A stretch of 64,000 nucleotides of DNA from GM7GCV1 sp965222065 (GTDB taxonomy: Bacteria; Pseudomonadota; Gammaproteobacteria; Pseudomonadales; GM7GCV1): the NCBI GenBank assembly GCA_965222065.1, contig OZ244933.1, positions 558,001-622,000 of the forward strand, in the 5' to 3' direction. Under the pieces are notes generated by a model, which was not told the origin of the DNA, searched no databases, and saw only the letters and a program-made list of their open reading frames with translations. The position numbers and the translations under genes were made by a program. Below, piece after piece: positions 36,043-45,336 of this stretch (position 1 is the first letter of the stretch; every line of letters begins with the position of its first letter).

Positions 36043-37398
36043 CTACAAAGTCAGTATAGATCTGTATTCAGGCACTTCGGCATGGTAACCACCGTGATCC
36101 TGAAGATATAAGCGCAACGCATCGGCAGACTCCGGCTCACCGTGCACCAGACGAACCGGAGTCTTTGCAGGCAAACCCGATTCATTTAGCCAGCGACCCA
36201 ATTCACGGTAGTCAGCATGGCCCGACAACCCATTAATCACCGCCAACTGCGCCTTGCGCGGTACGTATTCGCCATGGATTTTTACCGTTTCGCCTCCACC
36301 CAGGAGATGAGCCCCGCGGGTACCACCGGCCTGGTGCCCTGTCAGCAACAGACTGTTTCGATGGTTTGGCAGCAGGCGTTTCATATGGTGCAGAATTCGG
36401 CCGCCAGCCATCATGCCACTGCCAGCAATGATGATATGGGGATAGCTCAGCTCCGACAGCGCCTTGGATTCTTCGACACTATGAGTGTAGGTAACGCGGG
36501 CAACCATGCGCCCGAGATCATGATCAGTCAGGCGGTGCTGTTCAGCGTACTGGTGATAGATGCCGGAAACATCAATCGCCATGGGGCTATCCAGAAAGAT
36601 GGGCAATTCCGGAATACGCCGATCATCCATTAACTTCGCCAACATATGTTGCAGTAGTTGCGCCCGCCCTACGGCAAAGCTGGGAATCATGACCACACCG
36701 CCGCGAGCGGCCGTCGCATTGACGATGGCTGCCAGATCTTCCCAGGGGTCCGTATCCGGGTGACGGCGGTCGCCGTAAGTAGACTCCAGTACAAGCAGAT
36801 CCAGTTCAGGTAAAAGAGACGGCGGATACATCAGGATATCCTCGGGTCGACCGACATCACCGGAAAAACCCACCCGTTTGCCTTCTGCCTCCACAATAAT
36901 GCTGGCGGCACCAAGAATATGACCAGCAGGCTGAAAAGTTACCGAAATATCCCCAACGTTCAGCTTCTCGCCGAAAGCCAGTGGGTCAAACAACTCCAGG
37001 CTGTGTTCAGCAGTGCGCTGATCATAGAGAGGTTCGGGATGTTCGTGCTTGCTGAGTTTATGCCGCTCAAGAAAGCGGGCATCTTCTTCCTGGATGTGCC
37101 CGCTATCGGGAAGCAGGATTTCACACAGCGAACGAGTCGCCGCATGGGTATAGACCGGCCCGCGATAGCCTTGCTGGTAGAGTCTGGGAATATAGCCGGA
37201 ATGATCGAGATGGGCATGTGTCAGCAGGACCGCGTTCAGGGCATTTACATCCAAGGACAGCGGTTGCCAGTTTCGCTGGCGCAACCACTTATATCCCTGA
37301 AACAGACCGCAATCGACCAAAACCCGCGTATTCCCGGTTTCAACCAGGAACCTGGAACCTGTAACCGTCTCCGTACCGCCCAAAAACAGTATTTTCAC
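36043..37398 (-). CDS. metallo-beta-lactamase-fold protein with beta-CASP domain, RNA-processing type
   Basis: 451 residues, GTG start supported by GGGAGAA six bases upstream. The metal site HAHLDHSG (near 59) and the GGTETVTGSRFLV opening are typical. The central beta-CASP domain and the C-terminal RMMBL segment with SGHADYREL (near 395) complete the YSH1/CPSF-like bacterial family. Members cleave RNA endo- or exonucleolytically, although bacterial functions are mostly undefined. No signal peptide is present. It lies 59 bases upstream of the octahaem cytochrome on the same strand, so it may be co-transcribed, but a functional link is not obvious. Confidence 0.9.
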   Translation of the reverse strand: MKILFLGGTETVTGSRFLVETGNTRVLVDCGLFQGYKWLRQRNWQPLSLDVNALNAVLLTHAHLDHSGYIPRLYQQGYRGPVYTHAATRSLCEILLPDSGHIQEEDARFLERHKLSKHEHPEPLYDQRTAEHSLELFDPLAFGEKLNVGDISVTFQPAGHILGAASIIVEAEGKRVGFSGDVGRPEDILMYPPSLLPELDLLVLESTYGDRRHPDTDPWEDLAAIVNATAARGGVVMIPSFAVGRAQLLQHMLAKLMDDRRIPELPIFLDSPMAIDVSGIYHQYAEQHRLTDHDLGRMVARVTYTHSVEESKALSELSYPHIIIAGSGMMAGGRILHHMKRLLPNHRNSLLLTGHQAGGTRGAHLLGGGETVKIHGEYVPRKAQLAVINGLSGHADYRELGRWLNESGLPAKTPVRLVHGEPESADALRLYLQDHGGYHAEVPEYRSILTL

Positions 37399-37618
37399 AC
37401 CGTATTCTCCCAGCCTTTATCCACTGAAAGCAGAGCTTATTCTGACGCAGTTTTATGCTCCTTGATATACGTCAATTATTCCGCCGACCACTTGTCCTGA
37501 TACGGGTAACCTTAACCAAAACCTGCACAGACTATTTCCCGGCTCGCAGAAATGTGCAGGTTACGATAGTCTTTCTCCCTAAAAAAGTACCATTCGCTTT
37601 CCAAAGGCAAGGAATCAA

Positions 37619-39244
37619 ATGAAGACAAAAATTTCCCGACGAAAAGCCCTGCAACTGGCGTCTGTCCCGGCGCTTCTACCATGGACCAGGGTAAATGCGC
37701 TTTCTCCAACTACATCAAAGGTCTACCCAGGTGTCGATGGCAAGCTCGTTTATGTTCCAGACACTCAGGGGAATACCATCATTGATGCCTCTCATGCCGG
37801 ATATCAGGGTGGCGGCGTGGGAATTCCCCGGGTACCTGTCCGGGAAACCATTTGGCCGGTCACCGGCGATAACGCTGAAAATCTGCAATCCGCCATCGAC
37901 CGGCTTTCATCGCTGCCGTTGGGGCCCGATGGCTTTCGTGGCACATTATTGCTGAAAGCAGGCTACTACCCTCTGTCAAAGCCACTGAAACTCCAGGCCA
38001 GCGGTATTGTGCTGCGTGGCGAAGGCATGGAAGACAGCGGTACGATCCTGGTTGGAAATCGCACCAGCAATCCGGAAGATACTCGCGGGAAAACCCTTGT
38101 TGAAATCGGCGGCGAGTCGGGTGCGATCCCACAGGAAAACACAAGACAGTCCATTACCGATGACTATGTTCCGGTCGGGTCTCGCCAATTCAGGGTGAAT
38201 TCCGCTCGACGCTTCCGCCCCGGCGACAAAGTGATTGTGCGCCGTCATGGCAACCAGGACTGGATTGAAACGGTTGGTATGGATGGCGACACCCCGCGCA
38301 CCCACTGGGATCCCTTCAGTGTCGACTGGGATAGAACCATCGTCGATGTCCAGGTCGACAGGATTACAATCGATGCACCCATCACCTGCGCCATTGAACA
38401 GCGTTGGGGTGGTGGTGACATCACGAAGTATGAAGACGGTGGACGTATCGAGAATGTGGGGGTGGAAAACCTGCGTGGCATTGCAGAATTCGATCCCATG
38501 GTTCGCTCTACGGAATACGGCAATATGGATCGTCCTGATTTTGTTGCCGAGGAATATTACGCTGACGAAGACCAGTACCGTAACTTCATCACCTTTGATA
38601 ACGCCAAAAACTGTTGGGTACGGCACGTCACTGCCATGCACTTTGTTTACAGCATGGTGGGAACTCAAAGCGGTTCCAAATGGATTACGGTGCAGGATTG
38701 TGTGTCGCGCGAGCCGGTTTCACGGGTCTGGGGGGCGCGTAGGTTTACATTTGGCCTGAGAGGACAGCTCGCACTTGTGCAGCGCTGCCACTCCGATGAA
38801 GGACGTCACTCGTTTGTGACAGGACAGCCATCAGGCAGTGGCAATGTGTTCCTGGATTGTGTGGCCACCCGTGAATTTTCATCGAGTGAGCCCCATGAAC
38901 GATGGTCGACAGGGACCCTGTACGATAATGTGCAGGCTCCTCTCACGGCCAGGTTCTGGAAGGACATAAGCATTGGCTGGGCCGGAGCCAATACCGTGTT
39001 CTGGAACTGCGAGGGAAACTTCCTGATACAAAAACCGCCAACGGCGCAGAATTACGCCTTTGGACATATCGGGCTAAATGCAGTCATCTTCAATACCCGG
39101 TTCCAGGATCCGACACTGGAAAACGGCTATATGGAGTCGATCGGCCAGCATGTGACGCCAAGAAGCCTTTATCTCACCCAGTTACGTGAACGTCTGGGTG
39201 TGGAAGCAGTAAACCAGGTTGCCACCTCTACCCAACTACTCTAG
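37619..39244 (+). CDS. Tat-exported right-handed beta-helix protein, candidate polysaccharide lyase/hydrolase
   Basis: 541 residues with AAGGAATC before the ATG. The twin-arginine signal is SRRKALQLASVPALLPW (residues 6-22). The body opens with a pectate-lyase-like segment (NTIIDASHAGYQGGGVGIP; NLQSAIDRL; GTLLLKAGYYPL) and then repeats short beta coils (IVLRGEGM; VENLRGIAEFDP; WVRHVTAMHFVYSMV; WITVQDCVSREP; VFLDCVATREF), as in right-handed beta-helix proteins. I cannot assign it to a named carbohydrate-active family. Neighbours include a CE15 esterase, so cell-wall polysaccharide or oligosaccharide modification is a fair inference. It overlaps the convergent serine hydrolase by four bases. 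Confidence 0.75.
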   Translation: MKTKISRRKALQLASVPALLPWTRVNALSPTTSKVYPGVDGKLVYVPDTQGNTIIDASHAGYQGGGVGIPRVPVRETIWPVTGDNAENLQSAIDRLSSLPLGPDGFRGTLLLKAGYYPLSKPLKLQASGIVLRGEGMEDSGTILVGNRTSNPEDTRGKTLVEIGGESGAIPQENTRQSITDDYVPVGSRQFRVNSARRFRPGDKVIVRRHGNQDWIETVGMDGDTPRTHWDPFSVDWDRTIVDVQVDRITIDAPITCAIEQRWGGGDITKYEDGGRIENVGVENLRGIAEFDPMVRSTEYGNMDRPDFVAEEYYADEDQYRNFITFDNAKNCWVRHVTAMHFVYSMVGTQSGSKWITVQDCVSREPVSRVWGARRFTFGLRGQLALVQRCHSDEGRHSFVTGQPSGSGNVFLDCVATREFSSSEPHERWSTGTLYDNVQAPLTARFWKDISIGWAGANTVFWNCEGNFLIQKPPTAQNYAFGHIGLNAVIFNTRFQDPTLENGYMESIGQHVTPRSLYLTQLRERLGVEAVNQVATSTQLL

Positions 39245-40344
39245 GAAACGGCTTTTCCTACCAGCTCGGAGACCAGTTGAGTGGGATGAGGGCGAACGGC
39301 TGCCGCATATAGCGTGGTCAGCACCACACAGATCGTGCCGGTATCCGGATCGCACCAGGACAGGGTCCCTGTTGAACCGTTATGCCCAAAGGTGTTGGGG
39401 CCAGTGGTTTCTGCGCCGACACGAGACCCGATACCAAAACCAAGGCCTCTGGGCGCCACACCCGGGGGCGACTGGTTGGTGAGCATCAGCGCCTCGGTTT
39501 CCGGTTTGAGAATCGTTCCCCGCTTTAGCAGGAATTCCTCATAAAACCGGGCAACATCGGCCGCCGGACCCAGTGCGCCACCCCAGGGCGACCCCAGATC
39601 TCGCCAATACTGACTGTTCCAGTTCCATGATAACCAGGTTTGCTTGCCCTCTTCTGTCCCGGCCGGCGCGGCCTGATTTTGTACGGTTTCATCGTTGGGC
39701 CGCCCCATAAGCCCCATCGAGGTACGCCTCATTCCCAGTGGGCGATAAACTTTCTCGTCGATAAATTGACCAAAAGGTTTACAGGAAATTTTCTCGGCAA
39801 TTTCTGCGGCAATAAGAATGCCCATACTGGAATAGGCGGAATCCGTACCTGGTGCGAATTTTAACGGGGCCTGAAAAGCGCCCTTTCGATATTCGTCCAG
39901 TGGCGCATGATCGATCCGCAGTTGCTCGTTATTGGACAGCATGTCGGGTAATCCACTGGTGTGGCTCAGACATTGTCGAAGGGTAATTTTTTCGCGGTTC
40001 TCGCCGGTAAATTCAGGGAAAAATTTGTTCACGGTATCGTCTAGGCTGAGCTCACCCTCATCCACCAGTGTCATGACGGCCGCAGTTGTCATGGGCTTGG
40101 AGATTGAGGCCAGCAGAAACACCGGTTCGTCACCCCGGGCTGTGCCAAAATCAAGCGCAACCTCATTTGACCCGGTCAGCGTACGCTGGCGTAACACAAT
40201 CGACGCACCTTCCACGCGGCCATCTTCCACCCAGGACCTCATTTCAGCGGCTGCCGCATCAATGCCGGACTCATTCCAGCCTGCACTTGCCGGTCGACTC
40301 ATCATGGCCACCCCGGTGGCAGCAAGAAATGTTCTGCGATCCAT
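39241..40344 (-). CDS. Tat-exported serine hydrolase, beta-lactamase class C family
   Basis: 367 residues with the Tat signal MDRRTFLAATGVAMM and GAGAG before the ATG. The catalytic SxxK is S80-I-S-K83; a YSS motif (AYSSMGIL, in place of YxN) and HNGSTG near the C-terminus complete the class C/esterase EstB-like site. Such proteins are esterases, D-aminopeptidases or transesterases, and few are real beta-lactamases. The periplasmic location and the adjacent CE15 enzyme suggest esterase action, possibly deacetylation of sugars; this is inferred from context only. Confidence 0.85.
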   Translation of the reverse strand: MDRRTFLAATGVAMMSRPASAGWNESGIDAAAAEMRSWVEDGRVEGASIVLRQRTLTGSNEVALDFGTARGDEPVFLLASISKPMTTAAVMTLVDEGELSLDDTVNKFFPEFTGENREKITLRQCLSHTSGLPDMLSNNEQLRIDHAPLDEYRKGAFQAPLKFAPGTDSAYSSMGILIAAEIAEKISCKPFGQFIDEKVYRPLGMRRTSMGLMGRPNDETVQNQAAPAGTEEGKQTWLSWNWNSQYWRDLGSPWGGALGPAADVARFYEEFLLKRGTILKPETEALMLTNQSPPGVAPRGLGFGIGSRVGAETTGPNTFGHNGSTGTLSWCDPDTGTICVVLTTLYAAAVRPHPTQLVSELVGKAVS

Positions 40345-40440
40345 TCTGTGTTCTCTCTATTCAAAAAATACATAATGACAAGTTGTTTTTACCAAACCTA
40401 AAAAGCTCCGGGTCAACACCGGACTTACTATTTGTCTGTC

Positions 40441-41751
40441 CTACTTTGGCGTTAAATCAGGCGTTGTCCAGGGAATCCAGCGCTGGTAGTCGGCTGTATA
40501 GCCAGCATCGGTTTCCACAATTGCCGTGTCCACCGACTCACCCAACAGAAACCTTTTAACAAAGGCATCTACGGCCGGTTGTTGTGACTCCGGCAGAACA
40601 CAATGGCGATGCCCACCGACTTGGGTAACCCCCATATTATTGGGGACACCCAGCGCGTTATAAATTTCACGCGCTGCCAGCGCCGACGTCCAGGCACTCT
40701 CGCTGCCTAGCCATTCAATGCCCGTGTTTTCCAAAAGCAGCAACCCGCGCGGAGCAACCAACCCCAAAAGCTCGTGATTATCGACTGGTAATTTGGGCAC
40801 GCTTTCACCGAACTGTTCAAAATCTGTCCCCAGCCAGGTGTTCTCGGTAACAATCTGGCGCGCCGTCTGCACATTTTGACCACGGTCCAGCTGGGCATCA
40901 GCCACCCGCCAGGCAGCACTGCCTCCGGAACCACTTTCCTGCACAATTGTCAGCACCAGACGCTCATCCAGCGCCCCGCTCACTATTGCCCCCTTGCCGT
41001 TGCGGGAACAGCCCGTCACCCCAAGCCTTGCGGGATCAATCGCCAGGTTGTCTAACTGCTCCAGCGCATCTATCAATCGGCTTATGCCCCAGGCCCAGGC
41101 AATGGTAGATGCTGCCCCCTGGTCCTCACCATAGAGCTCAAAAAAGAGGCCCTTGCCTCGCGATTCCAGACCCGCATGGGCGCCCAGTTCATTATTGGGA
41201 AAGTTGATAATCGCTACGCCCATATCCAGTAATTGATCTGTATCCAGGCGCGGGGGACCAATGCCGATCATGGCAGGATACGGAGGAGTACCAGATGTGG
41301 GCCACTGGATATCAGCAGTAAATTCAATGGTATTGCCCTGGTCACTTACCGTCACTGTCAGGCTATTCGGGCCGGTCTCAGCACTCACTTTTCCTGCAGG
41401 ATCAGGTTTGTGACCGTATACCCAGCGCTGCAGTTGGGCACTTATCTCTGCACGACGACAGCGCCATTCGCTGACTGTGGTGACTTGTTCACCATTCATC
41501 CAGCGGAATGGGTCAGGCAACGCCTCAATAACAGGCAGATCGGCATAAGCCAGTTTGGGGGAAATAACACAATCAGCACCGGTGTTTTCTACCGGGTATG
41601 AGGGAACAACTCCAGCGTCTGGAGCATGGGTTAGAGATTGAGCTCTGGTTGTATTATCAGGGGGTTCGCTTTCTATTTCCTGACAGGCGACAAGTCCAAA
41701 TGCCAGCACAAATATCGTAGTAGTGCTGACCAGAAGACGTAACCCGGACAA
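40441..41751 (-). CDS. glucuronoyl methylesterase-like lipoprotein, carbohydrate esterase family 15
   Basis: 436 residues. TTG start at 41751 with GGAG nine bases upstream; the lipobox LVAC places the lipidated cysteine at 23. The nucleophile motif GCSRNGKGA gives S249, followed by QESGSGGSA (E272) and GGHRHC (H381/H383), the arrangement of CE15. These enzymes split the ester between 4-O-methyl-glucuronic acid on xylan and lignin alcohols. Lipidation suggests a membrane-bound enzyme facing the periplasm or the cell surface. With GH67 at 13563 it forms a set for glucuronic acid side chains. The 96-base gap to the serine hydrolase suggests a shared transcript. Confidence 0.88.
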   Translation of the reverse strand: MSGLRLLVSTTTIFVLAFGLVACQEIESEPPDNTTRAQSLTHAPDAGVVPSYPVENTGADCVISPKLAYADLPVIEALPDPFRWMNGEQVTTVSEWRCRRAEISAQLQRWVYGHKPDPAGKVSAETGPNSLTVTVSDQGNTIEFTADIQWPTSGTPPYPAMIGIGPPRLDTDQLLDMGVAIINFPNNELGAHAGLESRGKGLFFELYGEDQGAASTIAWAWGISRLIDALEQLDNLAIDPARLGVTGCSRNGKGAIVSGALDERLVLTIVQESGSGGSAAWRVADAQLDRGQNVQTARQIVTENTWLGTDFEQFGESVPKLPVDNHELLGLVAPRGLLLLENTGIEWLGSESAWTSALAAREIYNALGVPNNMGVTQVGGHRHCVLPESQQPAVDAFVKRFLLGESVDTAIVETDAGYTADYQRWIPWTTPDLTPK

Positions 41752-41766
41752 GAGAAATGCTCCGCT

Positions 41767-42684
41767 TTAAGCCCAGTCAAGCAATCGTTGTAAATTTCCG
41801 CCTTTTACTTTTGCCCGGTCGGCCGCGGTATAGTTGGGCATGTGTACATCAACGATTTCTGGTACACCGCTACCCCAGACCATTCTGTCAGGGCCAAATT
41901 CGCTGATTACCCTGCTGGTAAAGGAACGTGCACTTTCGTAATAGGGTGCGTCCTCTGCAAAATGATTAAGGCCGGACAGCTTCATATAGACATCCGGGTA
42001 TTGCGCCAGATCGAGCACATCGGCAAATTCGACCGGTGTCCCCATATGTGGTTCGGCCAGATGATCAATAAGTACTTTGCTACCCGGGAATTCCCGAATC
42101 AATTTGGCCGCTTGGGCGGCATAGTTGGGCCCTATGTGCAGTTCCACAATCTGTCCCAGATCGACCGCTTTTTCCCAAAGCGCGCGAACACCAGAATCAT
42201 CAAAACTGTCCAGATAATCCTCCTTGCCACGATGAGCATGGAATCGGGTGGCTACCATGTGGGGTGCCTCCCGGACCAGGGCTTCCAGCTTTTGCGGTGC
42301 TTCGGGGTCTTTGGGATAAAACAGGCTGGTACCACGCAATAGCCGGGGTTCACGATTCAGGCAGTCAACAATCAGGCGGTGGTCATCGCCATAGGGTTCG
42401 GGGTGAACAATCACAGCGCGATCAATCCCCCGCTCTTCCATGCCCTCCATATAGGCGGCCAGTGGATCCGCAGGACGCCCTGAAACATCCGGTGTATAGG
42501 TTCTCTGGGGATGAAAGGGATACGCAGAGGTGTTCGGGCTGAATATATGCGCGTTCCACTCGATCACCGGCACCTGTGCGGGCGACGACATTTGTGTCCA
42601 GCCTTTTGCCGAGGCGAGCCCCATAAGTCCTACACCAGCGGCAGCTTGAAGTGCTTTGCGGCGCGTTATTTTTCTATTTGACAT
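41767..42684 (-). CDS. Tat-exported amidohydrolase-family protein (lactonase-like)
   Basis: 305 residues from the ATG at 42684, chosen because GGAAGG lies six bases upstream and the Tat signal TRRKALQAAAGVGL follows; a longer frame is possible. The fold is the Amidohydrolase_2 TIM barrel, like fuconolactonase or 2-pyrone-4,6-dicarboxylate hydrolase. Histidines H46 (NAHIF), H183 (ELHIG) and H208 (LIDHLAEP) are kept. The usual terminal aspartate in the WGSDxP motif is replaced: the sequence reads VWGSGVP with Gly at 273, and the first HxH is NAH. Catalysis may therefore differ. Periplasmic location and a 15-base gap to the CE15 gene suggest a role in sugar lactone or uronate handling. Confidence 0.8.
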   Translation of the reverse strand: MSNRKITRRKALQAAAGVGLMGLASAKGWTQMSSPAQVPVIEWNAHIFSPNTSAYPFHPQRTYTPDVSGRPADPLAAYMEGMEERGIDRAVIVHPEPYGDDHRLIVDCLNREPRLLRGTSLFYPKDPEAPQKLEALVREAPHMVATRFHAHRGKEDYLDSFDDSGVRALWEKAVDLGQIVELHIGPNYAAQAAKLIREFPGSKVLIDHLAEPHMGTPVEFADVLDLAQYPDVYMKLSGLNHFAEDAPYYESARSFTSRVISEFGPDRMVWGSGVPEIVDVHMPNYTAADRAKVKGGNLQRLLDWA

Positions 42685-42768
42685 AAGTGACCTTCCATTT
42701 GTTTTGATTTTCCGACTTAAAAAAGCCATATCAAATATTATTTTTGGCTATTCATATAAAGCTTTTTA

Positions 42769-43845
42769 TTAATCGTGCGAAAAATCCGCATGGTGCTGGC
42801 GAAGTATGTCTTCGCCAAAATCACCCTCAAAGTCGCGCCAAACTGAATGTATATGATTGGCATCATTCTGAACATTATCGTACTCAATCAGGAAAGATGG
42901 CCCTTGTACCCTATAATAATGAGGTTTTCCAAGCTCAAGCTCTCCAGCCCATGCAAAGGTGACGGACTCAAAACCGTCCCGTTCAATTTTTTCCCACCGT
43001 TTGGTAGCAATTTCATCAGTCATAACTGACGTGTAGACCGTGACCAATTGATACAAAATCAATTTCTGCACTTCATTAAGCTGTTTGACAGAAATACCCG
43101 CAGGCTCAAGTGGATCAATAGGATATTTTGAACCTGTGACTATATCTCTTGGTACGGTATTAGGCAGAAGGGCCTGACGAAGTTGTTCATTTGACAGAGA
43201 AGTGACAAGTGATCGGGCAGTGTCTTCGCGATCTGCCAACACACGCTGGTTCTCTTGTGTCGGAGTTTGGGCCCCTTCTGTGACATGGGCAGGATTTGAG
43301 CCAAAGAAAGTGGGTGTACTAACTGTCAGCTCACCTTCTACAATCTGAAAATGCAATGACAAATGATGGCCCTCAAAACGCCAAGCCCATGTTCCGTTAG
43401 CAGCAGGCTCACCGAATATGGTGACACGATAGTGTTCCGGATCTCGACGCCAGCGATCATCAGCTTCCAGTAACTTTAATACTCTCTCTAATTCAATAAC
43501 CGCTGAAGCAGTTAGGTAACCATGTTGGCTGAGCCCTGCCTTTAATAAATCACGGGTATATTTTTGCTGTTCCGCATTCATCTCCCTAAGTGGCAACCCA
43601 TTCCGGGGAAACATTACATCGGGAATAAAGGCCCACTTAAAACGCTCTTCATCGTAAAGTTCGTAATTAGTGCGATTGCGAAGATAACCTGGAAGAGACT
43701 CCAGCAAATCATTAGCAAAGACTGCCATGGATTCTGCTTTTGTCTCTTGCACATTTTCATGATTATGTGCAAAAACATTCGCCCCAATAACAATCAGTAA
43801 TGAAAAAAATATCGCCAGGAAGAAATTTCTGAATTTTCTGGGCAT
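42769..43845 (-). CDS. secreted DUF3500-family protein
   Basis: 358 residues with a Sec signal peptide ending near VFA-HN (27). The content matches my memory of the DUF3500 family: W-x-F-x-GHH motifs (WAWRFEGHHLSLHF), FFGSNPAHV, and a C-terminal segment with WAGELELGKPHYYRVQGPSFLIEYDNVQ split across residues 295-325. The family's activity is not known to me. It is exported and is often found beside sugar dehydrogenase or hydrolase genes. It lies 84 bases upstream of the amidohydrolase on the same strand and may be part of that operon. Confidence 0.78.
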   Translation of the reverse strand: MPRKFRNFFLAIFFSLLIVIGANVFAHNHENVQETKAESMAVFANDLLESLPGYLRNRTNYELYDEERFKWAFIPDVMFPRNGLPLREMNAEQQKYTRDLLKAGLSQHGYLTASAVIELERVLKLLEADDRWRRDPEHYRVTIFGEPAANGTWAWRFEGHHLSLHFQIVEGELTVSTPTFFGSNPAHVTEGAQTPTQENQRVLADREDTARSLVTSLSNEQLRQALLPNTVPRDIVTGSKYPIDPLEPAGISVKQLNEVQKLILYQLVTVYTSVMTDEIATKRWEKIERDGFESVTFAWAGELELGKPHYYRVQGPSFLIEYDNVQNDANHIHSVWRDFEGDFGEDILRQHHADFSHD

Positions 43846-44117
43846 CTTATCTCTTATTTTTTGCCAGGATTCAATTACTCGTTTGTCACTTTAGCATGCC
43901 CTCTTTAAGACTGCCTACTTGCAAATTCATGCTAAAAATCCTGTCGTTTAGGCGTTATGAGCAAATGAATGATAAAAATAATTGACGATTTTAAAACGCC
44001 GCTATTATTTTCAGGTATCGCCTAGTGCAGTAAACGCTTATTTGCTCTAATCCTGCTCCAGGCATTTGATGCAGTGTAAAAAATAAAGACCGCCCAATAT
44101 AAATAGAGCCCAGCCAC

Positions 44118-45203
44118 ATGGTTGAAATTAATGAGTTTATACGTCTGCTGAGTTTAGGGCTGGCACTGGCAATTGCCGTCCAGTACGCGAAATTGCTTTC
44201 GCGCCTGCCCAACTCTGCCGCCGGATTGGGCTTGTGTATCTGCCTGTGCTGCTACCTGGTATTACCCATTAGTTTTGAGAGCTGGGGCGTTGACTGGCTG
44301 GGTTCTGTCTGGCTGGAAATTTTCCTTCTCAATGCCACCTACGCTATCCCCGCCCTGTTGTGGTTACACACCAGGTTGCAACTGAGTGATGACAGCAAGG
44401 TACCTCCAGCTTTTTGGTGGCTGAGTTTCGCCTATATTTTTCCGTCCATGGTGGAAGATATTTTGTACCTGTCGGATATAGCTACTACCCCCGTCAGCAA
44501 CAGCTTTTTGGACATCCTCCTGTTCGATATTGTCGCCAGGGCTATTCCCATTGGCATGATCATTCATGTTATCTATATGTGTGTCCGGGATCTGGGCGAT
44601 GATTTGCTCGAACCTCGCCGGCTGCTAAGGAAACTCTACAGTGTATTAATCAGTGGTTATTTTCTGGTCGCTATCATCGCCCGATTCTGGTTTGCCTACG
44701 AATCGCCCTTGTGGCTGCAAGTGGCGGAATCCTCAGCCTTGTTCATTGGCCTGTTTCTCTTGCATGCGTACAGCTTCTCTTACAGCTTTCAGCCCATCGA
44801 GGTATCCACTCCCAGACGACGTAAAAACCCGGGACGCCCGGTCGTTATTCAGGAAGATGAGGACACCAGAAAAATCGTCGCCCTGCTGAAAGATGTTATG
44901 GAAAACAACATGTTTTACACCCGGCCCGGCGCCACCATCCAAAGCCTGGCTGCTGAATTAAAACTGCCCGAATATCGGGTTAGACGCGTCATCAACGGGG
45001 AACTGGGATTCAATAATTTTAATCAGTACCTGAATAGCCTGAGAATCGAGCGATCGCTCATCTTGCTGAGAGAAACTGACACACCCATTGTGAATATCGC
45101 CCTGGATCTTGGTTACAAATCGCTTTCACCCTTCAACCGGGCATTTAGGCAGTCACAAAACACGACGCCCACTGAATTTAGAAATCGGTATTCGAATGAT
45201 TGA
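44118..45203 (+). CDS. membrane-anchored AraC-family transcriptional regulator
   Basis: 361 residues. Residues 1-230 contain about six to seven hydrophobic helices, and residues 255-360 contain an AraC DNA-binding domain (IQSLAAELKLPEYRVRRVI; IVNIALDLGYKSLSPFNRAF). A basic linker, PRRRKNPGR, joins the two. The form resembles membrane-embedded AraC proteins in which a seven-helix sensor tethers the DNA-binding part to the inner membrane. No strong ribosome-binding site is seen. Divergent from the DUF3500 gene across 272 bases and upstream of the repeat protein, so it may control either. Confidence 0.85.
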   Translation: MVEINEFIRLLSLGLALAIAVQYAKLLSRLPNSAAGLGLCICLCCYLVLPISFESWGVDWLGSVWLEIFLLNATYAIPALLWLHTRLQLSDDSKVPPAFWWLSFAYIFPSMVEDILYLSDIATTPVSNSFLDILLFDIVARAIPIGMIIHVIYMCVRDLGDDLLEPRRLLRKLYSVLISGYFLVAIIARFWFAYESPLWLQVAESSALFIGLFLLHAYSFSYSFQPIEVSTPRRRKNPGRPVVIQEDEDTRKIVALLKDVMENNMFYTRPGATIQSLAAELKLPEYRVRRVINGELGFNNFNQYLNSLRIERSLILLRETDTPIVNIALDLGYKSLSPFNRAFRQSQNTTPTEFRNRYSND

Positions 45204-45336
45204 TTCGTTAAATTTATGCCTATTTTGAATTTGTCTTATTAAACCCGGGAATTGAGAAGCGTCGGTTGTGAGAAAGACAAACAATAGCCGCCTCCAACAT
45301 AATTCCTGGTAACCAGTCCAGGCAAAGAGGACCCTT

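Noticed and set aside
39241..40344. Class C beta-lactamase as an antibiotic resistance gene
   Set aside because: The motifs fit the wider serine hydrolase/esterase family (YSS rather than YxN), and it sits in a carbohydrate esterase neighbourhood; resistance cannot be supported.
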